IMG/VR virus record: IMGVR_UViG_3300006079_000002
Coordinates: 1 to 35,377 of that record
Length of the DNA: 35,377 nt
Direction: 5' to 3' (one strand)
Origin: a virus
Numbering within the stretch: the stretch's first letter is position 1; every line of letters begins with the position of its first letter. The notes below the pieces were generated by a model that saw nothing but the letters and a program-made list of their open reading frames with translations, was not told where the DNA came from and ran no database searches. Positions 1-6,619 of the stretch are shown one piece after another. A program made the translations under genes and the position numbers.

Positions 1-498
1 TACTTCGTCAGGTTTCTGGTCTTTCTTAATAACAACAAGTTCACCTTTCTTTAATTTAGTTCCATCATTGTTAACAACTTTGTATGTACCTTTCTTGAGT
101 TTCTCTTCATTGAGTACTTTACCAAAAGTCTCATTAAGGTCAAGTGTGATTAAATCTTCCATTGTCATTGTTTCCTCTAAATGTTTTTTGAAATTATTTT
201 CTATTAAGTTCTCACTTATATCATATTCATTAGCGTGTTCTTTTAACAACTTTAACGCTATAGCATATGAACCAATTTTACTTTTTCCACCAGGTACTTT
301 TTCCATTAGTCTTTTCAAATTCTTTATTAGAACGTGAAACTTTGAGAACACTTTCTTCTCTTCAGAAGTCTTATTCTTCTTGATTACTTTACCATTTTCA
401 TCAATGATACCCATCTTATATGCGTCCCACTCTTTCCAAGGTTTGGTCAATAACCTTAGAAATTTGAATGCAATAAATGTATCTAGTAAACCACCCAT
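1..498 (-). CDS. Conserved hypothetical protein, 3' end cut by window edge
   Basis: The reading frame opens with ATG at 498 and stays open to base 1, so at least 166 residues are visible and the C-terminus lies outside. An AAGGA ribosome site lies 6 bases upstream, and the gene begins 1 base after the stop of the preceding gene. The start (MGGLLDTFIAFKFL) and the segment KVPGGKSKIGSYA resemble a conserved protein of unknown function that I recall from T4-like cyanophages; that is memory, not a search. The visible part is helical and charged, rich in Lys and Glu, with no membrane segment or catalytic motif. Unlike the genes upstream it lacks the MKxF targeting-like N-terminus. It is probably co-transcribed with the late cluster. 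The function is unknown. Confidence 0.75.
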   Translation of the reverse strand, partial: MGGLLDTFIAFKFLRLLTKPWKEWDAYKMGIIDENGKVIKKNKTSEEKKVFSKFHVLIKNLKRLMEKVPGGKSKIGSYAIALKLLKEHANEYDISENLIENNFKKHLEETMTMEDLITLDLNETFGKVLNEEKLKKGTYKVVNNDGTKLKKGELVVIKKDQKPDEV

Positions 499-499
499 C

Positions 500-868
500 T
501 TATATCCTTGACAATTTGTCCATTACACCTGCATCCCATCTATGACTCAATGCTGAAGGTAGAACATTTAAATACTTTAAAAACGTTAATATTAACAAAT
601 GATATTTCTCTTGTATCTTATGAAGTAAAATTCTAGTGCAGTGGAAACTTCCGAACACATTTATTAGAATAATTAAATGATTCAATATTAATCTTTCTCT
701 CAACTTATTAGTATTTGAATATTGTTTTAATAATCTCTTTATATATTGTATTCTCTTTGCATCTTCAAGGAATTCTTCTGTATCAGAACATTGTGGATTA
801 TCATAGTGTATCGCCATATAAGCCATTATATTACTGTCATCTAGATTTTCAAATGTTCCACCCTTCAT
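500..868 (-). CDS. Conserved hypothetical protein, 122 aa
   Basis: The ATG at 868 follows an AAGGA site (AAGGAATTATAATG), and the stop is 9 bases into the run that leads to the next gene. The protein is mostly helical with a Leu/Ile-rich middle (residues about 45-105), but no clear transmembrane segment, signal peptide or catalytic motif is visible. It does not carry the MKxF N-terminus seen in the genes that precede it in the operon. It resembles small hypothetical proteins of marine T4-like phages, and I cannot assign a function. Its position between the tagged-protein cluster and the truncated conserved gene suggests late expression. Confidence 0.7.
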   Translation of the reverse strand: MKGGTFENLDDSNIMAYMAIHYDNPQCSDTEEFLEDAKRIQYIKRLLKQYSNTNKLRERLILNHLIILINVFGSFHCTRILLHKIQEKYHLLILTFLKYLNVLPSALSHRWDAGVMDKLSRI

Positions 869-877
869 TATAATTCC

Positions 878-1216
878 TTATTTGGTATAGTAAATTTCAA
901 TTGAATCATCTTTATGTGAACTAGAGTCTGATTGCCACTGTGCAAAATATTGTTTAGCACCTACCATTTTAATATGTTTTTTAACTGCAGGAAGTGATTT
1001 CTTTCCTTTAGTGTCTGCATAAGTCTTCTTTGCAGTTTTCTTAAAGGCATCAACTTGTTTTGCAACATCATATTGTACTCCTGATGAAGTATATCCATTT
1101 GAATCGACTCCATCAATAAATGCCGCATAACTATTACGACCTCGTACAGCAAACAATGGTTTAAACTGTTGTCCTTCTGTGACAAAAGATTGTCTTAATT
1201 CTGAAAACTTTTTCAT
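878..1216 (-). CDS. Small putative packaged protein with targeting-like N-terminus, 112 aa
   Basis: It begins MKKFSELRQSFVTEG, which fits the pattern shared by the whole cluster: Met, a basic residue, Phe at position 4, an amphipathic stretch, then Glu. A cut after VTE (residue 14) would match the T4 prohead-protease preference for Glu after a hydrophobic-x pair. The rest is basic and rich in Lys, Ser and Tyr, with no recognised enzyme motif. It starts 3 bases after the stop of the upstream zinc-ribbon gene. The capsid-targeting reading is inferred from the shared N-terminus. The cargo function is unknown. Confidence 0.75.
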   Translation of the reverse strand: MKKFSELRQSFVTEGQQFKPLFAVRGRNSYAAFIDGVDSNGYTSSGVQYDVAKQVDAFKKTAKKTYADTKGKKSLPAVKKHIKMVGAKQYFAQWQSDSSSHKDDSIEIYYTK

Positions 1217-1219
1217 TTA

Positions 1220-1360
1220 TTATTCCTCTTTAAAGGGAGTACCACATCTGGGGCACAATCCATCTTCTTGTGAAGGGCCAGACCAATCACATTTTAAGCA
1301 CTGTTCAGCGTATGCTATCCTTGCTAATTTCTTTTTATTATGTTGTTTTTGTTTTTTCAT
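1220..1360 (-). CDS. 46-aa zinc-ribbon protein
   Basis: This ORF fills the gap between two called genes. It starts at ATG 1360 and ends with tandem TAA codons just before the next ATG. The protein has a Lys-rich helix (residues 1-20) followed by a C-x2-C (C21, C24) and C-x2-C-G (C36, C39) zinc ribbon. The ribbon core, with WSGP between the knuckles and G-x-C-P-x-C-G in the second, closely matches the C-terminus of the upstream 120-aa protein, so the two are paralogous modules. It lacks the MKxF tag, though the basic N-terminus might substitute. The role is unknown; zinc binding is predicted from the four cysteines. Confidence 0.75.
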   Translation of the reverse strand: MKKQKQHNKKKLARIAYAEQCLKCDWSGPSQEDGLCPRCGTPFKEE

Positions 1361-1363
1361 AAT

Positions 1364-1726
1364 TTATTCCTTCATATCATATCCACACTTAGGACATACT
1401 CCATCTTTAGGCATCGGACCTGACCAACTGCACTCAGGACAGTCAACGTCTGCTGTTTCATCAAGTCCCTTTTTCTTTTTCTTATGGTCACTGCCACAAT
1501 CTTCTTTCTTATCTCCTGGCTCAGGTTTCTCGTTATCACCTTCCCAACCAGCATCTATTTCATCATAGAATTTCTTCTTATCAGCTGGAGCTAATTTATC
1601 AGGTTCATCTACACCATACTTCTTTAACGTCTTTCTAAAAAATGCTTGGTAAGCTGCCTTGTCTCCAGTCTTTTCGTCAAGACTCATCTCTCTATTATCT
1701 ATAATGAATTTACTAAAACTTTTCAT
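1364..1726 (-). CDS. Putative packaged protein with C-terminal zinc ribbon, 120 aa
   Basis: The start codon follows a strong site (AGGAG, 6 bases, ATG). The N-terminus MKSFSKFIIDNREMSLDE fits the cluster's targeting-like pattern, with a possible cut after LDE (residue 18). Residues about 25-65 form a short helical module (FFRKTLKKYGV followed by a KKKFYDEID segment) of a kind I recall in several cyanophage proteins. A charged linker leads to a zinc ribbon at C96, C99, C111 and C114 with the WSGP signature, nearly identical in design to the free 46-aa ribbon encoded just downstream. The function is unknown; nucleic-acid binding is a reasonable guess for a ribbon of this type. Confidence 0.75.
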   Translation of the reverse strand: MKSFSKFIIDNREMSLDEKTGDKAAYQAFFRKTLKKYGVDEPDKLAPADKKKFYDEIDAGWEGDNEKPEPGDKKEDCGSDHKKKKKGLDETADVDCPECSWSGPMPKDGVCPKCGYDMKE

Positions 1727-1750
1727 TTTATACTCCTATTATTCGTGTTC

Positions 1751-1921
1751 TTATTTTGGGGTTGGGGGGACGTAACCATTTCTAATGTGGTTTATAAACC
1801 CTCTGTCCTTACTTACAGCTTTACAATACTCTTTATATTCGACACCATCCATCGTCATTATATAATCAAGATCATCATCTGTTAATTCTTCTTTTGATAC
1901 TATTTGTTCAATTTTAGTCAT
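1751..1921 (-). CDS. Hypothetical acidic protein, 56 aa
   Basis: This short ORF starts at ATG 1921, whose A is also the last base of the upstream stop (TAATG overlap), a typical sign of translational coupling. It is acidic in the first half (KEELTDDDLDYI) and ends in PPTPK. It has no motif I recognise and no targeting-like N-terminus. The downstream non-coding stretch to the next gene is only about 24 bases. It is too short for a confident family assignment. Support comes from the coupling, the codon pattern, and the way it fills an otherwise empty gap. Confidence 0.6.
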   Translation of the reverse strand: MTKIEQIVSKEELTDDDLDYIMTMDGVEYKEYCKAVSKDRGFINHIRNGYVPPTPK

Positions 1922-2883
1922 TACCACATATCCTTAGTATTAAGTGTTGCTGGTGCATTGTCAAGAATCCACGAGTATAGTTTAGTCTGCAGTAATATGT
2001 CTTTAACAAACTTACCACCAGGTTTCTTCACCTGCAAATACTTGAAATCTTTAACTGTTACATTTCCCTTCTTAGCACCTTTAATTGGTTTCCCATTCTT
2101 ATCAGTCCATAAGATTGAGTGTTTATTTCCACCCAAAATAACATAGATTCCACCATCAGTTCCAGCAGGTTTATAACTATTACGAGTAATCTTACTCATT
2201 GTTAACGCTGCACCTTCGTGAGTCTGCAATAGAATATCTGCTGGTACTACACGATCTCTTGTAGCGTTTTGTCTAACTGCAACTTCATAATCAGTTAATA
2301 TCCATATGATATGAATGTTTTTAGGATCATATCCAATGTCAACTAATTTTGGTGCAACACCTTCTATCGCTTTAAAATTCTTAGCAGTTATATCAAATAT
2401 GATATTATCTAAAATTCCTTTTCTAGCTTTATCTTTAGAAGTCTTCATCATATTCTCTAAAGTCTTATCTTTAATTTTTAGAGCATCTACAAGAATATGT
2501 AATAAGTATACGTGTTGAGGATTTTTTAAATCTAATTGATCAAGCGTAACGTTCTTCTTAGTCATTTCTTTATCAATCAGTTCTTTATTCTTATCTGTGA
2601 TATTTCTACCGTGCTTCTTTAATATATCAGCAACACTAATCTTACCGTGCTTTGACATCTTCATTGTGAGTTTCTTCCACTCATCTACGTCACGTACTTT
2701 AAACTTATTTCCTTCTAGGAAATTTGATATGGCGAACCCTTTACCTGAACCTGCACCACCAGCTAGAAATATTATCTGACCATAACTTTTTCCACCACCA
2801 ACAATGATTAACTTTTCAATTAATTCTTCTACTTGTTCTGCAAGTACTTTATGTTCTGTAATATAACTATTAAATGATTTCAT
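1921..2883 (-). CDS. P-loop kinase-like putative packaged protein, 320 aa
   Basis: The N-terminus MKSFNSYITE is one of the cleanest matches to the targeting-like consensus, with a predicted cut after ITE (residue 10). A Walker A motif GGAGSGKG lies at residues 42-49 after a hydrophobic strand, followed by a short RDVDEWK segment like the substrate side of small-molecule kinases and zeta-toxin-type kinases. A later strand (IHIIWILTDYEVAV) followed by an Arg-rich stretch resembles the lid region of that superfamily. The kinase fold is well supported; the substrate is unknown. The gene overlaps the previous gene's stop by 4 bases. If packaged, it would act early in the infected cell. Confidence 0.75.
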   Translation of the reverse strand: MKSFNSYITEHKVLAEQVEELIEKLIIVGGGKSYGQIIFLAGGAGSGKGFAISNFLEGNKFKVRDVDEWKKLTMKMSKHGKISVADILKKHGRNITDKNKELIDKEMTKKNVTLDQLDLKNPQHVYLLHILVDALKIKDKTLENMMKTSKDKARKGILDNIIFDITAKNFKAIEGVAPKLVDIGYDPKNIHIIWILTDYEVAVRQNATRDRVVPADILLQTHEGAALTMSKITRNSYKPAGTDGGIYVILGGNKHSILWTDKNGKPIKGAKKGNVTVKDFKYLQVKKPGGKFVKDILLQTKLYSWILDNAPATLNTKDMW

Positions 2884-3941
2884 ATTCTTTCCTTGATTAA
2901 TTTCTTGGAGTACGCAATAATACTATCTACTTTACTAAATCCAATGTGAGTAAATTTCTTGCCTTTCTTAACCAATCTAAACCCATCACCTTTAGGTGGT
3001 GTGTGATGTTTAAATCCCATTACGAACTCACCTTTAATTTTACTTCCAGTAGAGATTAGTTTGCCTTTAAAACGAAGTCCTATTCGGATTCCAACCGATG
3101 ATTTACCATCAACAGTAACTTCATAGTCTCCTTTCTTAGAGAGTGAGACACCTTCTTCAATATTAACTTCTGATTCTGTAACAGTTTCAACTTTCTTTAA
3201 TGCATCCTTAATGATATGGTTCATTTCATCTGATTCATTGGCTTTCTTTAATGCATTCTTAATGATATGTTCATCACTTAAACCTTTAGCAATCTTCTCA
3301 ATCTGCTTAACAGCACCAGAGTAATCACCATCTGATTTACGTGCAATGGCAATTGCCTTTTTCATTTGTGCTCGAGAGAATATTTCAGTTAGTTCAACCG
3401 ATTCAGAAACAATCTTTTTCTTAGCAAAGAAGTCAACTACTTTCTTAGCATCATCAAATGCTACTTCGCCTTTAAAAGTTTTATGATCCATCCACCAGTC
3501 ATCAGATCCAGAGTCATAATATCCAGTGGATACTTGCTTGCCTTTATATGTTACAACACTAATATCAGCTTTTGAATCTTTACCAAATACATAATCACCT
3601 TTCTTAGCAAAGACTTTATCAATTTTGTATTGTTTGCCCTCTACAAGTTCAAGTCCATTAGAGCCTTCAGATTCAATGAACATTGTCTTCATACCTACGA
3701 TTTTCTTTTCCCACTTACCCCCTGCTTTCTTGGCAAGTCCAGGTAATGCCTTCTTGATTGCTTTAATGGCAGTCTTGCCCATTGCACCTTTCTCTTGAGC
3801 ACGCATCATCAAAGAACTAGCAGCCTTGTGTGCTTTCTTTGCCTTTGGGTCTTTAAGTAATTTCTTCATCTGAGAAACAAATGAACCTAAACCACTGTTA
3901 ACTTCGTCTAATTCGAATTTTATTTGTTTGAATGTTTTCAT
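2880..3941 (-). CDS. Lys-rich modular putative packaged protein, 353 aa
   Basis: It starts MKTFKQIKFELDE, with a possible cut after LDE (residue 13). The mature part is very basic: residues about 15-85 are Lys/Ala-rich helices, residues about 100-175 form a beta-rich domain (KGDYVFGKDS, WWMDHKTF), and residues about 185-240 hold a helical module (FSRAQMKKAIAIARK, AVKQIEKIAKGLS) of a type I recall in many cyanophage hypotheticals. A short repeat (HIIKNALKKANES and HIIKDALKKVETV) and a second beta-rich domain follow. No catalytic motif is seen. A TATAAATA late-type box ends 5 bases before the ATG and there is no clear ribosome site, so expression from that box would be leaderless. Confidence 0.75.
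   Translation of the reverse strand: MKTFKQIKFELDEVNSGLGSFVSQMKKLLKDPKAKKAHKAASSLMMRAQEKGAMGKTAIKAIKKALPGLAKKAGGKWEKKIVGMKTMFIESEGSNGLELVEGKQYKIDKVFAKKGDYVFGKDSKADISVVTYKGKQVSTGYYDSGSDDWWMDHKTFKGEVAFDDAKKVVDFFAKKKIVSESVELTEIFSRAQMKKAIAIARKSDGDYSGAVKQIEKIAKGLSDEHIIKNALKKANESDEMNHIIKDALKKVETVTESEVNIEEGVSLSKKGDYEVTVDGKSSVGIRIGLRFKGKLISTGSKIKGEFVMGFKHHTPPKGDGFRLVKKGKKFTHIGFSKVDSIIAYSKKLIKERI
3191..3274 (-). repeat. Tandem imperfect repeat of about 33 bases in the 353-aa gene
   Basis: Copies at 3191-3224 and 3242-3274 differ at only a few positions. They encode the duplicated helix HIIK(N/D)ALKK. This looks like a recent in-frame duplication. Confidence 0.75.
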
Positions 3942-3946
3942 ATATC

Positions 3947-3954
3947 TATTTATA
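3947..3954 (-). promoter_or_regulatory. T4-type late promoter box TATAAATA
   Basis: An exact match to the T4 late -10 box recognised by gp55 sigma. It ends 5 bases before the ATG of the 353-aa gene and overlaps the stop of the upstream gene. Start-site spacing would place transcription at or near the ATG. Confidence 0.55.
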
Positions 3955-4867
3955 CTCTTAATTTTTGATTGGTTGTCTTGAAATTTTTCTTCCTCATTAT
4001 CGTCTTAGCTATAAGGTCGAACTCCTTTGCTTTTTCATCCCAGTGCAGGACAAATGGCATGTTAATGTCTGTTTGTATGTCATTCAATACTGCTTGTGCA
4101 TCATCACCTAATTTTGGTATCTTCTTACCGTGTTTCTTATATGTCTGTTTGAATAGTCTAGTTAACTCGGCAACATTAATCTCTTTGCCATTACGTTTAT
4201 CATTTACACGATCCAAAAAATGACGTGTGAATTCAATGTCGATACCTACCTTTGCAAATATCTTATCAGCAAATTTCTCTACATCATTTAAGTCTGCCTT
4301 AGTCACTTCTTCTACATAAATCTCTTCTGCTAGATTTTCAATCTGAGCTGCCAGTTTATCAATTCTCTTTAATACTGCTAATTGTTTTGCTGATTTAAGC
4401 GTCATCTTAAAAGCGTTATTGAGTAGTTTCAATCTTTCGCGTTTCAAAGTCTTTATCTCAGTCTCGATAAGTTGTATCTCATACTCTTCATAACGTGTCT
4501 TACGATCAAGTACTTTTCTGAGTTCTTTTGGTTTAATTCCCATAATTTCTGCTGCCTTTGCTAGAGCAAGTCCTTTTGGATTAGCCACAAACATACCAGG
4601 TCTATTCTGTGCCTCTGGATTACGATTATATTCTTTCACCATTTGGTGATATAACTTAAGAGCTTTCTTATAATCTTCTGCGTGTAAAGCACGTTTAATC
4701 TTGTGTACCAATTTCTTTGGTAGTAGTCTTTTAATCAATTCTTTTGTCCAAGAGTCACCCCTACTCTTCTCATCTACCTGTTCTCCAGGGGTTACTCCTT
4801 TGTAGTTATCTGTAGTCTCTTTCTTACCTATTTCTAAGTATTCTTTAAAGTTATTTAACTTTTTCAT
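3950..4867 (-). CDS. Putative packaged protein with conserved C-terminal module, 305 aa
   Basis: The N-terminus MKKLNNFKEYLE is a slightly shifted version of the targeting-like pattern. Residues about 40-120 are helical and basic, and about 125-190 are likely coiled coil. Residues about 190-305 form a separate alpha/beta domain with HFLDR (216-220), an RNGKEI turn, an ELTRLFKQTYKKHGK helix, strands around NMPFVLHWD, and a terminal KTIMRKKNF segment. I recall this C-terminal module recurring in marine T4-like phage proteins. Its His/Arg pattern is reminiscent of small RNase or RelE-like folds, but that is speculation. The gene overlaps the upstream nucleotidyltransferase by 4 bases. Confidence 0.7.
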   Translation of the reverse strand: MKKLNNFKEYLEIGKKETTDNYKGVTPGEQVDEKSRGDSWTKELIKRLLPKKLVHKIKRALHAEDYKKALKLYHQMVKEYNRNPEAQNRPGMFVANPKGLALAKAAEIMGIKPKELRKVLDRKTRYEEYEIQLIETEIKTLKRERLKLLNNAFKMTLKSAKQLAVLKRIDKLAAQIENLAEEIYVEEVTKADLNDVEKFADKIFAKVGIDIEFTRHFLDRVNDKRNGKEINVAELTRLFKQTYKKHGKKIPKLGDDAQAVLNDIQTDINMPFVLHWDEKAKEFDLIAKTIMRKKNFKTTNQKLRV

Positions 4868-5448
4868 ACCTTCATCCCTTTACGTACTGCATCATAAATG
4901 TCTTTGGTGTCTTTGTCAGACGCACCTGTAGGCATACCTTTCTTATATGATTCGAAGTCATCACCCTTAGCGTGTTTTCTCATATCTGAACCACTCACTC
5001 CAGCGACTCTAGCACCAGAATTGACTACTTCGAAGTGGTCGAAATTGTATGATTTGCTTGGGTCTTTATGATTAATGTATGGTCTGATAGCTCTCTCAAA
5101 AGCAGCGACTCTATCTCCACCTACAACCATTGTAACATCTTTGAATCCCTTATCAGATAATATCTTCAATACATCGAATGCTGTCTTAACTTTGGTGTTC
5201 TTTACTATATTTGACTTAGGAAAAAACTTCTTCATGTACTTAACTTTAGTATTAAAGTCTAATGGATTCTTCTTTGGATCGTGAGACTGTGATGGAAAAA
5301 TCATAGATTGACCACCCTTCTTTCTACCCAATGCAGTAACGTATTCAATCATCGCTTGATGACCTTTGGTTATTGGGTTGAAGCGACCAAATGTAAACAC
5401 AACTGGTTTAAGTTTCGCTTCTTCTAAATGTCGTATAAATGAATTCAT
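4864..5448 (-). CDS. NMNAT/cytidylyltransferase-like nucleotidyltransferase, putatively packaged
   Basis: After a 10-residue N-terminus (MNSFIRHLEE) the protein enters directly into the first strand of a nucleotidyltransferase fold: VVFTFGRFNPITKGH, with the nucleotide-binding G-x-F-x-P-x4-G-H signature (residues 21-30). A later VSGSDMRK segment corresponds to the ISSTxxR motif that binds the triphosphate. VVGGD (about 107-110) follows the central strand. The family transfers AMP or CMP onto a phosphate, for example nicotinamide mononucleotide in NAD synthesis. The length (194 aa) suits a NadM-like enzyme. The start of the tag coincides with where a normal enzyme would begin, so the tag looks like an addition. 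The substrate is not proven. Confidence 0.8.
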   Translation of the reverse strand: MNSFIRHLEEAKLKPVVFTFGRFNPITKGHQAMIEYVTALGRKKGGQSMIFPSQSHDPKKNPLDFNTKVKYMKKFFPKSNIVKNTKVKTAFDVLKILSDKGFKDVTMVVGGDRVAAFERAIRPYINHKDPSKSYNFDHFEVVNSGARVAGVSGSDMRKHAKGDDFESYKKGMPTGASDKDTKDIYDAVRKGMKV

Positions 5449-5630
5449 TTCTCTTGCTTGATTATCCTATACTTTAGTAATGGTCTATTATTTATTAGAA
5501 TGTCACCCTTATCATTTTTGGTAATAGACTTGACTGTTATTCTCTTATTCTTAAATCTTCCACCCAATATTACATCACCAACTTTAATTGGTACTTTAAT
5601 ATCTTCGAATAATTCTTTGAATGATTTCAT
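5445..5630 (-). CDS. Small SH3-like putative packaged protein, 61 aa
   Basis: It starts MKSFKELFEDIKVPIKVGD, with the cluster's targeting-like N-terminus and an Asp or Glu cut position near residue 9-10. The remaining 50 residues (KVGDVILGGRFKNKRITV, NNRPLLKYRI) form a beta-rich barrel of a type I recall widely in marine myovirus proteins, often fused to other modules. It overlaps the downstream gene by 4 bases and follows the upstream stop by 3. Nucleic-acid or protein binding is plausible, but the function is unknown. Confidence 0.7.
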   Translation of the reverse strand: MKSFKELFEDIKVPIKVGDVILGGRFKNKRITVKSITKNDKGDILINNRPLLKYRIIKQEK

Positions 5631-5633
5631 ATT

Positions 5634-6050
5634 TTATTCTTTAATAGTCTTAGGTTTTCTTTTAGACCCTTTAAGTCTACTCTTCTCTTTCCTACCTTTA
5701 TTGATAGATTCTTTCTCAAATCCAACAATCTTTCCCTTCTTATGGGATGCATCTAAGCCATCACCATTACCGTAAGTACCTTTCTCTCTGTTGTATTTGT
5801 TCAGTTCAGCACGATACTTCTTTCTTTTTGTAGACGACTGGAATTTCTCATACTCGTCTTTATAATCTCTTTTTTCTTTTACATACTCCTCTTTATTTGA
5901 GTAATATGCAGCTATAGCCATTTCTTTTCTTTTCTTCTTTGACTTGCCTTGAAACTGTGGAGCGTCAGAGTCCATGAAATCTTTTATCCAATCTCCTACA
6001 TCAGCTCCAGGAGATAATTTTTCGTTCAAATGTTCTTTAAATGATTTCAT
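5634..6050 (-). CDS. Highly basic putative packaged protein, 138 aa
   Basis: The N-terminus MKSFKEHLNEKLSPG is a textbook example of the cluster's pattern, with a cut expected after LNE (residue 10). Residues about 15-50 hold a module (DWIKDFMDSDAPQFQGKS, KEMAIAAYYS) that I recall in cyanophage proteins. Residues about 70-138 are extremely Lys/Arg-rich and contain YRAELNKYNREKGTYGNGDG and DASHKKGKIVGFE, a second recurring module. The protein's high charge would suit DNA binding inside the head, as for T4 internal proteins. It overlaps the upstream stop by 1 base. The role is unknown. Confidence 0.75.
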   Translation of the reverse strand: MKSFKEHLNEKLSPGADVGDWIKDFMDSDAPQFQGKSKKKRKEMAIAAYYSNKEEYVKEKRDYKDEYEKFQSSTKRKKYRAELNKYNREKGTYGNGDGLDASHKKGKIVGFEKESINKGRKEKSRLKGSKRKPKTIKE

Positions 6051-6376
6051 TATAATTCGTCAAAGTAAAACTTTGCCATTTCTAATTTTGAATATCTTTG
6101 CATACCTTTACCATGACCTGATGGACGCACTTTACCATCGTTTATCATAATATAGTATTTGTATGAAAGTGTTCCACCTACTTTAATAATAGTATATTTG
6201 CCTGATGTCCATTCTGTCTCAGCAGTGAATTTCTTTAAGTCAATAAGTTTCAAATTCTTCTTCGAGACTTCCTTAGACTTTTTCCACTTCAATTTACTTT
6301 TATAAACTTCCATGACAAAGTCGTCAAACTTTTGCTTCACTTTCATGTGTTTGAAATGGTTTCTAAATGATCTCAC
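6050..6376 (-). CDS. Small basic protein with degenerate targeting-like N-terminus, 108 aa
   Basis: It begins MRSFRNHFKHMKVKQ, which keeps the M-basic-S-F start and aromatic spacing but lacks the usual Glu near position 10; the first candidate cut would be after VME (residue about 23). The protein is Lys-rich with a beta segment (GKYTIIKVGGTLSYKYYIMIN) and no motif I can name. The gene overlaps both neighbours by 1-4 bases, which places it firmly in the operon. It could be an exception to the packaged set, or it could use a different processing site. Confidence 0.65.
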   Translation of the reverse strand: MRSFRNHFKHMKVKQKFDDFVMEVYKSKLKWKKSKEVSKKNLKLIDLKKFTAETEWTSGKYTIIKVGGTLSYKYYIMINDGKVRPSGHGKGMQRYSKLEMAKFYFDEL

Positions 6377-6615
6377 TTACGTCTTCTTAATGTATTAGTT
6401 GCCAACATTGAAATGAAATTAATCTTTGCATCACGTAATGCAATCAAAGCTTTTTCTGGTAACTTTTCAATTGAAGCTCTCATTGACTTATACTTAGGTG
6501 ATGATGGATCCATTTTCTTTACTTTATCATATTCCTTACGTAATTGAGCAATCTGCTTTGGTGAAAACGATGCTGCCTCATTAATCTCTTCAGTTAATTC
6601 TTTAAATTTTTTCAT
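6373..6615 (-). CDS. Small putative packaged protein, 80 aa
   Basis: The N-terminus MKKFKELTEEINEAAS carries several Glu positions, with INE (residue 13) the likeliest cut. The remainder is a single helical module (FSPKQIAQLRKEYDKV, KMDPSSPKYKSM, ALRDAKINFISMLATNTLRRRK) that I recall as a recurring unit in cyanophage hypothetical proteins, usually after an MKxF-type start. It overlaps the downstream gene by 4 bases. No enzymatic motif is visible and the function is unknown. Confidence 0.75.
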   Translation of the reverse strand: MKKFKELTEEINEAASFSPKQIAQLRKEYDKVKKMDPSSPKYKSMRASIEKLPEKALIALRDAKINFISMLATNTLRRRK

Positions 6616-6619
6616 TTGG

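Noticed and set aside
68-337. Plus-strand ORFs here and throughout the window (for example 68-337, 1179-1568, 7268-7591, 34704-35054)
   Set aside because: All lie opposite well-supported minus-strand genes, lack ribosome sites and have biased compositions (Ser/Phe/Leu-rich) of antisense frames.
961-1185. Minus-strand ORFs inside other genes (961-1185, 1372-1554, 25181-25405, 27872-28060, 34555-34764)
   Set aside because: They are out-of-frame shadows of longer genes with recognisable motifs and no independent start signals.
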